The notes under the pieces: model-generated
The model's input: only the letters and a program-made list of their open reading frames with translations
The model's database searches: none
Told to the model about the DNA's origin: nothing
Origin: Firmicutes bacterium CAG:238
GTDB lineage: Bacteria > Bacillota > Clostridia > Peptostreptococcales > Anaerovoracaceae
Direction: 5' to 3'
Assembly (NCBI GenBank): GCA_000435615.1
Contig: FR881993.1
Location: forward strand, 1-14,464
DNA length: 14,464 nt
Shown here: positions 1-6,158 of the stretch, piece by piece
Layout of the letters: each line of letters opens with the position of its first letter
Position numbering within the stretch: position 1 is the stretch's first letter
Made by a program: the position numbers and the translations under genes

Positions 1-35
1 GACTTGTTTTGGCTATCACTGTCAGGAGCATTCTC

Positions 36-62
36 TCATATTTTTTGAAGTTTGCATAGGTG
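36..62 (+). promoter_or_regulatory. Candidate SigmaE-type promoter of the spoIIIA operon
   Basis: TCATATT at 36-42 matches the -35 element of SigmaE (mother-cell) promoters well. CATAGGTG at 55-62 matches only the first half of the usual CATACAnT -10, with a 12-base spacer that is on the short side. It lies about 37 bases upstream of the spoIIIAA start. In B. subtilis spoIIIA is a SigmaE operon, so the position is right, but the -10 is imperfect. The rest of 1-98 shows no gene. Confidence 0.35.
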
Positions 63-98
63 CGCATGGTTTGACGCTTACGAAAAGAGGGCAGGCAT

Positions 99-977
99 AT
101 GAACAATTTTGATGAAATTCTAAAAAAACTTCCAAGAAGCATTTCAGATGATCTAAAGTTACTTCCCGCATCCGTAATTTCTGAAGTGGAAGAAGTAAGA
201 CTTCGATGCGGCAGAAACATAAGGCTGAAAAGTAATTTCTTTGAAAAAGCAATCGCCCATATCATAACCTCCGAAGAACTGCGAAGTACATTAAACAGCT
301 TGATAAAGTATTCTTTTTATGCCTATGAGCAGGATTTGGCAAACGGATTTGTAACAATCGAAGGCGGACACAGAGTCGGTGTATGCGGCAAAGTCGTCAT
401 TAAAGACGGAAGACCCGCACTGATAAAGGAAATCAGTTCGCTGAATATCCGATTTGCAAAGGAGATAAAAGGCTGTGCGGATAAACTGACAAGCGAGGTA
501 CTTGACGATAACGGCAAGGTGATAAACACGCTGATTGTATCACCTCCCGGCTGCGGCAAGACTACAATGATACGGGATTTGACGAGAAATATAAGCAATC
601 GGAGGCTTCAGGTGGCTGTGTGTGACGAACGATCCGAAATTGCGGGAATGTATTGCGGCAGGACGAGTTTTGACCTTGGGAGCAGAACCGATGTGCTTGA
701 CGGCTGCGACAAAGCATACGGCATTCCGATGTTGATCCGATCGATGGCTCCGGATGTAATCGTAACCGATGAAATCGGCAAGACAGAGGATATAAGAGCC
801 GTTCAGCAGTGTCTCAGCACGGGAGTCGGACTGATAACGACGATACACGGGAGCAATTTGGATGAAATTGAAAGTTCCGCTATCGGAAGTCTCATACGAG
901 AAAAGGTATTTAAAAGAATCGTATTTTTGACAAAAGAAGGCGGTCCGGGAACCATCAAAGAGGTGCTCCATGCTTAA
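99..977 (+). CDS. spoIIIAA: Stage III sporulation protein AA, secretion-type ATPase
   Basis: The 292-residue product is a cytoplasmic AAA-type ATPase of the type II/IV secretion (GspE/VirB11-like) superfamily, thought to power the SpoIIIA-SpoIIQ channel between mother cell and forespore. Walker A is PPGCGKTT at residues 149-156. A Walker B-like stretch, PDVIVTDEIG, lies at 218-227, and a DERSEI segment sits between them. Length is close to the B. subtilis protein (about 307 residues). The ATG is preceded by a purine-rich GAGGGCAGG site at 87-95. It is the first gene of eight in the spoIIIA order and overlaps spoIIIAB by 8 bases, suggesting translational coupling. The identification rests on motifs plus the full operon order and is secure. 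Confidence 0.95.
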   Translation: MNNFDEILKKLPRSISDDLKLLPASVISEVEEVRLRCGRNIRLKSNFFEKAIAHIITSEELRSTLNSLIKYSFYAYEQDLANGFVTIEGGHRVGVCGKVVIKDGRPALIKEISSLNIRFAKEIKGCADKLTSEVLDDNGKVINTLIVSPPGCGKTTMIRDLTRNISNRRLQVAVCDERSEIAGMYCGRTSFDLGSRTDVLDGCDKAYGIPMLIRSMAPDVIVTDEIGKTEDIRAVQQCLSTGVGLITTIHGSNLDEIESSAIGSLIREKVFKRIVFLTKEGGPGTIKEVLHA

Positions 978-1485
978 ATTCGCGGGAATCGTCGGACTTG
1001 TGGCAGCACTTGGACTTATCGGAATTTTAAAAGCGGAGGAATTGAAATCCCGTGTAAAGGATCTTGAGGATTTTCTGAGGATGTGTCTTTTTCTGAAAAG
1101 CAAAATAAACTATCTGCGGGAACCTCTTACATACGCGTACTCGACGGGAAATTCGGGGAGTGGGAATCGGGCGGATTTACTGCTGCATGAGGTATTTGTC
1201 GAGATTGATGAAAAACAAGGGGAAATCGAAGAAATATGGGCTCAAAAAGCGAATGAGATATATAAAACCTCTCGTCTCACCAAGGCGGATATGAATTACA
1301 TCCGTTATCCCGGAAAATTTATCGGACAGACCGATTACGAAAATCAGCTTTATCAATTTGAATATATTCAAAGTTCATTGGAAAATCAAATAAAAGAAGC
1401 CGATGAAGAATTAAAAAGGAAAGGGCCATTATATCGAAAGCTTGGTTTTTTTGCAGGGGCTCTGATAGGAATAATACTTTTTTAA
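970..1485 (+). CDS. spoIIIAB: Stage III sporulation protein AB
   Basis: The product has 171 residues, the same length as the B. subtilis protein. A hydrophobic helix spans residues 3-20 and a second one spans about 156-171 at the very C-terminus. Between them is a charged, helical cytoplasmic region resembling the GspF/PilC inner-membrane partner of secretion ATPases. By family knowledge it should dock the SpoIIIAA ATPase to the membrane channel. The start codon lies inside the end of spoIIIAA, so it probably depends on translation of that gene. Nothing is missing by comparison with the family. Confidence 0.93.
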   Translation: MLKFAGIVGLVAALGLIGILKAEELKSRVKDLEDFLRMCLFLKSKINYLREPLTYAYSTGNSGSGNRADLLLHEVFVEIDEKQGEIEEIWAQKANEIYKTSRLTKADMNYIRYPGKFIGQTDYENQLYQFEYIQSSLENQIKEADEELKRKGPLYRKLGFFAGALIGIILF

Positions 1486-1503
1486 AAAAAGTAAGGAGAG
1501 AAC

Positions 1504-1704
1504 ATGTCTTTTGATGTTGACATTTTATTTAAGATTGCTGCAATCGGTATTGCAATTGCACTTCTTAATCAAATATTGAACAAAGCGGGGCGCGAGGAGG
1601 AGGCCATGATGACAACGCTTGCGGGAGTTATCATCGTTCTTGCGATTGTAATTAAGATGATAAGCGAGTTTTTCGACACAATAAAAACTTTTCTGAGTTT
1701 TTAG
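1504..1704 (+). CDS. spoIIIAC: Stage III sporulation protein AC
   Basis: This is a 66-residue membrane protein (about 68 in B. subtilis) with two hydrophobic helices at about residues 8-24 and 37-53. A short charged loop containing GREEEAMM separates them. A strong AAGGAGAG ribosome site lies just ahead of the ATG. The family is a small core component of the SpoIIIA channel, always encoded directly before spoIIIAD, as here. The hydrophobic pattern and position make the call firm, although no catalytic motif exists to confirm it. Confidence 0.93.
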   Translation: MSFDVDILFKIAAIGIAIALLNQILNKAGREEEAMMTTLAGVIIVLAIVIKMISEFFDTIKTFLSF

Positions 1705-1721
1705 AAGGAGATTACAATACA

Positions 1722-2108
1722 ATGCTTGCAATAATAAAGATTTGCGCGGTTGCCGTTGTCGGGGTAATCATCGTCGCTTTGATACGAAATTACAAGCCGG
1801 AATTTACGGTTGAAGCTGTCTTGTGCACTTCAATCCTGCTCTTATTTTATATTTTGGAATGCCTCCGATACGGTTTTGCGTTTATAGACAATTTTTATGC
1901 GCGGCTTACATACGGACATGACTATTTTCCGATTATTATTAAAGTTCTGGCCATCGCATATGTAACGGAGTTTGTCTTTTCATTGTGTGAAGACGCAGGG
2001 GAAAAGTCAATCGGTACAAAAGTTGAGATGGCAGGTAAAATCGCAATTTTTTTTGCTGCAATCCCGATATTTACCTCGCTGATAAACCTGCTTGACAGTC
2101 TGATTTAA
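1722..2108 (+). CDS. spoIIIAD: Stage III sporulation protein AD
   Basis: A 128-residue polytopic membrane protein (about 133 in B. subtilis). Hydrophobic segments fall near residues 4-21, 29-49, 71-89 and 105-125. It is related to SpoIIIAC, of which it looks like an extended version, and is thought to form part of the membrane export apparatus of the SpoIIIA-Q complex. A strong AGAAGGAGA ribosome site precedes the ATG. The stop codon lies only 6 bases ahead of the spoIIIAE start. Confidence 0.93.
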   Translation: MLAIIKICAVAVVGVIIVALIRNYKPEFTVEAVLCTSILLLFYILECLRYGFAFIDNFYARLTYGHDYFPIIIKVLAIAYVTEFVFSLCEDAGEKSIGTKVEMAGKIAIFFAAIPIFTSLINLLDSLI

Positions 2109-2114
2109 CGGAAA

Positions 2115-3203
2115 ATGGATTACAAAGAAATACTGAAAGAACAATTTCATAATGTTGTTGATTTGGATCAAATCGATGAAATTTCAAAGGAAACTTATGA
2201 ACTCAGCGAGGGGCTTTCCGAATCCTTCAGCCTCGAAAAAATACTGGAGTCTACCCTAAACGGAGAAAGTTTTTTTCATAATCAGGAACTTATTTCGGGA
2301 ATCAAAGACCTGGCACTGTATGAAATACGAAATGCGATGATTCTGGGTGTGGAAATCCTGATAATCTGTGTCGTAATCGGGCTTTTGAAAAACCTTTCGG
2401 CGTCTTTCGGCAGTAAATCCATGTCCGATATTTCGATGCTCGTATGTACGATGGTGATAATCGGCATTTCAATGAACAGTTTTAGGATTGTGTATCAGCT
2501 TGCGCTGGATTCGGTAAGCGTAATGGTCAGCACAATGGAAATTCTGACGCCGATATTGCTTGGGATAATGATATCAACGGGGGCCGTAACATCCGGGAGT
2601 ATTTTGAGCCCTGTTATCATAGGCTCGGTTACAGGATTTGGTGTAATCTTGAAGAAAATTATCCTTCCGGCACTGTTTGTGGCAACCATATTGGGTTTGA
2701 TAAATTGTTTAACAGAAAAAGATTATGTAAACAAACTCGGAAAACTCATCCGGAATGCGTCACTTATCGTAACAGGACTGATAATTGCTGTTCTCACGGG
2801 AATTATTACAATCCAGGGTCTGATTACCGAAACATCTGACAGCCTTCTGATGTCGGCGGCAAAATATTCCCTGAGTACATTCATACCGATTGTCGGCGGC
2901 TTTACATCTGACACGATTGAACTGTTTCTTCGCTGCATGGGGACGATTAAAAATGTAGTCGGGGTATTTGCAGTCATTACGCTTGTGCTGATTGTGGTTG
3001 TGCCGCTTATCAAAATCCTGATTATTGCTTTGATTTACAAACTGACGGCGGCTGTGACCGAGCCTGTAAGCGAGAGTAAGATCTCGGACGGTCTCAACGA
3101 AATGGGAAGCTGCCTGATATCAATGGCATCCATCATGTTTTTCTGTGCGCTGCTTTTCATTATGTTTGTAAGCATTATCCTGAGAATAGGGGGAAATGCA
3201 TAA
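2115..3203 (+). CDS. spoIIIAE: Stage III sporulation protein AE, no signal peptide
   Basis: A 362-residue polytopic membrane protein, the largest SpoIIIA membrane component and presumed channel or export-gate subunit. Hydrophobic segments lie near residues 74-95, 106-130, 141-160, 162-200 (probably two), 214-236, 281-310 and 332-359. The conserved stretch KYSLSTFIPIVGG lies at about 250-262. The first roughly 73 residues are charged and helical, with no signal sequence, whereas the B. subtilis protein (about 399 residues) begins with a cleavable-type signal peptide. The start cannot be moved upstream because the spoIIIAD stop at 2106-2108 is in the same frame 6 bases earlier. The ribosome site is weak (ACGGA), suggesting coupling to spoIIIAD. 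The stop codon overlaps the spoIIIAF start by one base. Confidence 0.93.
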   Translation: MDYKEILKEQFHNVVDLDQIDEISKETYELSEGLSESFSLEKILESTLNGESFFHNQELISGIKDLALYEIRNAMILGVEILIICVVIGLLKNLSASFGSKSMSDISMLVCTMVIIGISMNSFRIVYQLALDSVSVMVSTMEILTPILLGIMISTGAVTSGSILSPVIIGSVTGFGVILKKIILPALFVATILGLINCLTEKDYVNKLGKLIRNASLIVTGLIIAVLTGIITIQGLITETSDSLLMSAAKYSLSTFIPIVGGFTSDTIELFLRCMGTIKNVVGVFAVITLVLIVVVPLIKILIIALIYKLTAAVTEPVSESKISDGLNEMGSCLISMASIMFFCALLFIMFVSIILRIGGNA

Positions 3204-3376
3204 TGAGCGAGATATTTCAGTGGGTGAGAGATATTTTTATCATCATAATTTCGCTTACGTTTTTCCAGATTCTCTTGCCTGATTCGACTATGACCAAATA
3301 CGTGAAATTCATCTTTTCCATAATAATTCTTATAATAATTCTTCAGCCGGTCATAACTTTTTTAGGTCTATCATAA
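3203..3376 (+). CDS. spoIIIAF: Stage III sporulation protein AF, membrane part only
   Basis: This 57-residue ORF begins at ATG 3203, sharing its first base with the spoIIIAE stop (TAATG), and ends at TAA 3374-3376. It has two hydrophobic helices, about residues 9-25 and 35-55, separated by LLPDSTMTKYVK. That linker is the characteristic junction of the SpoIIIAF N-terminus (B. subtilis has a similar LLPSSSMQKYAK stretch, from memory). The usual protein is about 200 residues, with a C-terminal ring-building domain in the intermembrane space. Here that domain is absent, and only 16 bases separate the stop from the spoIIIAG start, so it is not hidden in another frame. The gene is cleanly spaced rather than degraded. 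I infer a genuine short SpoIIIAF that keeps only the membrane anchor. Confidence 0.85.
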   Translation: MSEIFQWVRDIFIIIISLTFFQILLPDSTMTKYVKFIFSIIILIIILQPVITFLGLS

Positions 3377-3392
3377 TATTAGGAGTGAGATT

Positions 3393-3755
3393 ATGTTTGA
3401 AAAAATAGTGAGTAAAGGTTCTCTGGGAAAGCTTATCACAATCCTTTTGATTGCTTCTGTTGCGATTCTTGCCTTGAGCATATTAACCGACTCCAAGGAC
3501 GGAAGAAAGCAGATTATAGATTCGGACGGAGGCGATGAAGAGCGCCTGTGCAGCATTTTATCCGGAATAAAAGGAGCAGGAGATGTGGATGTGATTGTGA
3601 AATACGACGATGACTGCAAGGTCGTCGGTGTAATTGTAAGTGCGGAAGGAGGAGAAAACCCCATTGTTGCCAATAAGCTTACAAACGGGGTTTCAACGCT
3701 TTACAATATTCCGGTTTCAAGCGTAATAGTTTTTGAGAAAGAACAGGAGGAGTGA
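3393..3755 (+). CDS. spoIIIAG: Stage III sporulation protein AG, minimal form
   Basis: The product has 120 residues, against about 229 in B. subtilis. It has one membrane anchor at residues 13-31, a short linker, then a single compact ring-building motif at about 48-117. That motif contains CSILSGIKGAGDVDVIVKY, then VGVIVSAEGG, and ends near VIVFEKE. In the B. subtilis protein a long insertion that forms an extra beta structure in the 30-subunit ring interrupts this motif. Here only a few residues (DDDCK) join the two halves, so the insertion is missing. The ribosome site AGGAG is good. The family call is based on the anchor, the VVxAEG-like strand and operon position. The stop overlaps the end of the AGGAGG region serving spoIIIAH. 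Confidence 0.88.
   Translation: MFEKIVSKGSLGKLITILLIASVAILALSILTDSKDGRKQIIDSDGGDEERLCSILSGIKGAGDVDVIVKYDDDCKVVGVIVSAEGGENPIVANKLTNGVSTLYNIPVSSVIVFEKEQEE
3745..3750 (+). promoter_or_regulatory. Ribosome binding site deciding the spoIIIAH start
   Basis: A perfect AGGAGG lies inside the last codons of spoIIIAG. It is 7 bases from TTG at 3758 but only 1 base from the in-frame GTG at 3752, so TTG is the likely start codon. Confidence 0.7.
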
Positions 3756-3757
3756 CT

Positions 3758-4300
3758 TTGAAAAAGAAGTTTAGCTATAAGAATATTATTTTTAAAGGCA
3801 AACGCCTTGCTGCCCTTTGTCTGTTCGTTGTGTTTGGTGCAGGGCTGGCAATTACATCAAGCATGACCGGAGATATACCCGTACACGATGGGGATGTCCT
3901 TGTAGACAGTCTGGCGGTTGCAGAAAAAGAAGACAAAGCAGGGGATAAATCATCCGAAGGCAGCTTTGAAGAAATGCGGGCGGCACTGACCCTAGAAAGA
4001 AATAAGCTCATTTCCACGCTTGATTCCACCATTGATAACAGCAAGAATGATGCAGAAAAAGCAAATGCATCCAAGTCCAAAGAAAAAATAGCCGAGTATA
4101 TGGAAACGGAACTGGCAATCGAAAGTTTGATTAAATCAAAGAATCTTCCGGAGTCCTTTGTAATTATTACCGACAGCAGTGTCAGCATAACCGTGGATAA
4201 GCAGGAACTTGACACGAATACGGTTGCCAAAATATGCGATATCGCCATGCGCGAGACTGACAGAAGCGCCGACAAAATCGTAATTCAAAGCAAATTTTAA
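3758..4300 (+). CDS. spoIIIAH: Stage III sporulation protein AH
   Basis: With the TTG start the product has 180 residues (an in-frame GTG at 3752 would add two); B. subtilis has about 218. A lysine-rich N-terminus is followed by a single membrane anchor at about residues 17-36. An acidic linker follows, then a YscJ/FliF-like ring-building domain from about 70 to the end, containing LPESFVIITDSSVSITVDK. In the family this domain crosses the intermembrane space and binds forespore SpoIIQ, forming the outer ring of the channel. It is the last gene of the operon, starts within 3 bases of the spoIIIAG stop, and is followed directly by a hairpin. Unlike AF and AG, the ring domain looks complete. 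Confidence 0.92.
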   Translation: MKKKFSYKNIIFKGKRLAALCLFVVFGAGLAITSSMTGDIPVHDGDVLVDSLAVAEKEDKAGDKSSEGSFEEMRAALTLERNKLISTLDSTIDNSKNDAEKANASKSKEKIAEYMETELAIESLIKSKNLPESFVIITDSSVSITVDKQELDTNTVAKICDIAMRETDRSADKIVIQSKF

Positions 4301-4304
4301 ATAA

Positions 4305-4356
4305 AAAGGCCTCTATTATTTATTACATCAAATGTCATTGTAAAGTAGAGGTCTTT
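4305..4356 (+). terminator. Hairpin terminator after spoIIIAH
   Basis: An 11-bp stem pairs AAAGGCCTCTA (4305-4315) with TAGAGGTCTTT (4346-4356), with one G-T wobble. The 30-base loop contains a further short pairing, TTACA with TGTAA. It lies 4 bases after the spoIIIAH stop. The T-rich tail is short and interrupted (TCTTTCT), so termination may be partial. The A-rich left flank would supply a U-tract for transcripts in the opposite direction. Confidence 0.7.
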
Positions 4357-4366
4357 CTGCTATAAT
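4338..4366 (+). promoter_or_regulatory. SigmaA-type promoter with extended -10
   Basis: TTGTAA (4338-4343) is followed by a 17-base spacer and a perfect TATAAT (4361-4366), preceded by TGC to give an extended -10. The -35 lies in the loop, and the spacer covers the right arm, of the spoIIIA terminator hairpin. Initiation about 7 bases past the -10 would give a leader of only about 11 bases before the ATG at 4385. It probably drives the asp23-like to tlyA operon. Confidence 0.75.
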
Positions 4367-4384
4367 GATTCTGAGGTATACAAA

Positions 4385-4732
4385 ATGGCAGGAACAAATG
4401 AGAAACAGACGGTAAATAAAATTTCAGAAGAAATCATACGCAGAACTGCCGCAAAAGCAGCACTTGGTGTGCCCGGAGTGAGCAGACTGAGTGACAGCTT
4501 CACAGACAACCTCACTAAAATGCTGTACGGAAAAGATTCCGCCGGCACAGGCGTGAAAATAAGCAGCAGCGATGACGAAGTGACAATTGACATCTTTGTG
4601 ATTGTTGATTTCGGAGTTAAAATACCGCAGGTTGCATGGGAAATACAAAACGCCGTGAAGAGTTCGGTCCGCGATATGACCAAGATTGTGCCGAACGCTG
4701 TTAATATTCATGTACAGGGCGTGAGCCGCTGA
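4385..4732 (+). CDS. Asp23/Gls24 family protein (YqhY-like)
   Basis: A 115-residue soluble protein of the Asp23/Gls24 family. It has a typical helix start (ISEEIIRRTAAKAALGVPGV, residues 13-32). The second half, including FVIVDFGVKIPQVAWEIQNA (71-90), carries the conserved beta strand, the IPxVAxxIQ signature and an NIHVQGV end at 107-113. In B. subtilis the homologue YqhY is encoded directly before nusB, as here. The family is linked to envelope or lipid homeostasis and its biochemical role is not settled. In B. subtilis accB-accC sits between spoIIIAH and yqhY; here those genes are absent. It is first in its operon, behind a strong promoter, with a GAGG ribosome site at 4373-4376 that may lie at the very 5' end of the mRNA. 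Confidence 0.88.
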   Translation: MAGTNEKQTVNKISEEIIRRTAAKAALGVPGVSRLSDSFTDNLTKMLYGKDSAGTGVKISSSDDEVTIDIFVIVDFGVKIPQVAWEIQNAVKSSVRDMTKIVPNAVNIHVQGVSR

Positions 4733-4753
4733 TACGGGAAGGACAAAATCAGT

Positions 4754-5188
4754 ATGAACAGAGAAGAAGCCGCATTAAAGCAAACCGTTAAATTTACACG
4801 TAAGGACGCAAGAGAATTTCTGATGCAGACGGTTTTTCAGATGGATGCACAGAAGGAACTGGATGTTTCCCATCTTGAGAAATATCTTGCAGACAGAAAA
4901 TTCGGAACACAGACCGCTTATGTAAACACGGTATTGCACAAAATGCTTGAAAATATAGAAGAAATTGATTCTATGATTAATGCCGTAAGCGACGGATGGT
5001 CAACATCCAGAATGGCGAAGCCGGATCTTGCGATAAGCAGGGTTGCGGCAGCGGAAATTTTATATACCGATGATGTGCCGCAGGCAGTGGCAATTAACGA
5101 GGCCGTAAATCTCAGTAAGCTTTACGGCACGGAGCAGTCGCCGAAATTCATCAACGCGGTACTCGGCAAAATAGTCAAAAAGCTTTAG
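4754..5188 (+). CDS. nusB: Transcription antitermination protein NusB
   Basis: A 144-residue all-helical RNA-binding protein that pairs with NusE (ribosomal protein S10) at boxA to prevent premature termination of rRNA transcripts. The family pattern is clear. There is a basic N-terminal helix, RKDAREFLMQTVFQMD (16-31). W82 and R86 come next, then ISRVAAAEIL (94-103), P109, AINEAVNLSKLYG (113-125) and FINAVLGK (132-139). Length matches other Firmicute NusB proteins, with about 10 extra N-terminal residues. An AAGGA site at 4739-4743 serves the ATG. The placement after an asp23-like gene is conserved in Firmicutes. Confidence 0.95.
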   Translation: MNREEAALKQTVKFTRKDAREFLMQTVFQMDAQKELDVSHLEKYLADRKFGTQTAYVNTVLHKMLENIEEIDSMINAVSDGWSTSRMAKPDLAISRVAAAEILYTDDVPQAVAINEAVNLSKLYGTEQSPKFINAVLGKIVKKL

Positions 5189-5210
5189 CTGCATTTGAAA
5201 GGCTGGTTAA

Positions 5211-6158
5211 ATGGAAAGAGAATTATTGTCAATGGGGATTGACACGAGTAATTACAAGACATCACTTGCTGTTGTTGATAAGACAGGAGAGGTGTTGTTT
5301 AATTATCAGGAATTTCTCGATGTAAAACCCGGAGAAAAAGGTCTTCGGCAGTCGGAAGCTTTTTTTCAGCATGTTCAAAAGCTCCCGGAGGCAATTGAGA
5401 AGGCATTTGAATATGCGGACATTCGAGAAAACATAGGGGCAATAGCGGTTTCCTCCCGCCCAAGACCCGTAGAAGGATCGTATATGCCTGTTTTTACCGC
5501 GGGTCACGGATATGCGAGAGCACTGGCTGCCTCCATGGGAATTTCACTTCAGACCTTTTCGCATCAGGAGGGACATATTGAAGCAATCCGGCATTATTCC
5601 TCGCTTAAAGACGAGGTGCCGCTGATATGCTTTCATTTCAGCGGCGGAACGACCGAAGCGCTTCTTCTTGATGAGAATGGAAAGCTTGAAATTGTCGGCG
5701 GTTCCAAGGATATCGCATACGGGCAGGTTCTTGACCGGGTGGGCGTAAGCCTGGGATATGCTTTCCCGTGCGGCAGAGAACTGGATGAAATAGCCGTTTC
5801 TGCATCGGGACACAGAGAGATTCTATCCAAGATAAAGGTAAAAGACGGCTATGTGAACCTTTCGGGGATTGAAACACAATGCCAGAGAGTGATTGAGGAC
5901 TATCCGCAGGAAGAACTCATCGATGCTTTGTTTGAGAGGCTGTGCGAATCCGTTGCGGATATGACGACGCAGCTTGCAAACAAATATGATATAAATAATT
6001 TTATTTACGCCGGCGGTGTGTCCTGCAGCACTTTTATGAGAAATTATTTGTCGGAACATATGTACAAAGATGTCAACATCGTTTTCGGCAAACCGGAAAT
6101 GTCGGCAGACAACGCGATTGGTACAGCTTTGCTCGGAGGTAAGAACATATGGCTTTAA
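5211..6158 (+). CDS. TsaD/Kae1-family paralogue (peptidase M22-like), function unknown
   Basis: A 315-residue member of the ASKHA-fold TsaD/Kae1 family. The N-terminal GIDTSNYKTSLAV (9-21) corresponds to the family's GIETSCDETxxA. The metal-site motif HxEGH is present as H118-Q-E-G-H122, and D300 in SADNAIGTA matches the third metal ligand. SGGTTEALLL (144-153) replaces the usual SGGHTxL, the canonical GPGLxGSL loop is replaced by RPRPVEGSY (83-91), and AGGVSCSTFMR (267-277) lacks the usual asparagine. The metal site is kept while substrate and nucleotide loops differ. I therefore infer a specialised paralogue rather than the tRNA t6A-forming TsaD, which should be encoded elsewhere. It occupies the nusB-xseA slot held by folD in B. 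subtilis. Databases often call such proteins O-sialoglycoprotein endopeptidase; no evidence here supports protease activity. Confidence 0.8.
   Translation: MERELLSMGIDTSNYKTSLAVVDKTGEVLFNYQEFLDVKPGEKGLRQSEAFFQHVQKLPEAIEKAFEYADIRENIGAIAVSSRPRPVEGSYMPVFTAGHGYARALAASMGISLQTFSHQEGHIEAIRHYSSLKDEVPLICFHFSGGTTEALLLDENGKLEIVGGSKDIAYGQVLDRVGVSLGYAFPCGRELDEIAVSASGHREILSKIKVKDGYVNLSGIETQCQRVIEDYPQEELIDALFERLCESVADMTTQLANKYDINNFIYAGGVSCSTFMRNYLSEHMYKDVNIVFGKPEMSADNAIGTALLGGKNIWL

Noticed and set aside
540..1103. Long open frame on the minus strand opposite spoIIIAA and spoIIIAB
   Set aside because: It is antisense to two well-supported genes, has no ribosome site or recognisable domain, and its low-complexity composition fits a shadow frame.
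3203..3392. spoIIIAF as a frameshifted pseudogene
   Set aside because: The ORF has a clean start and stop, and there are only 16 bases before the next gene, which has its own ribosome site. No leftover ring-domain sequence is present in any frame, so a short gene fits better than a broken one.
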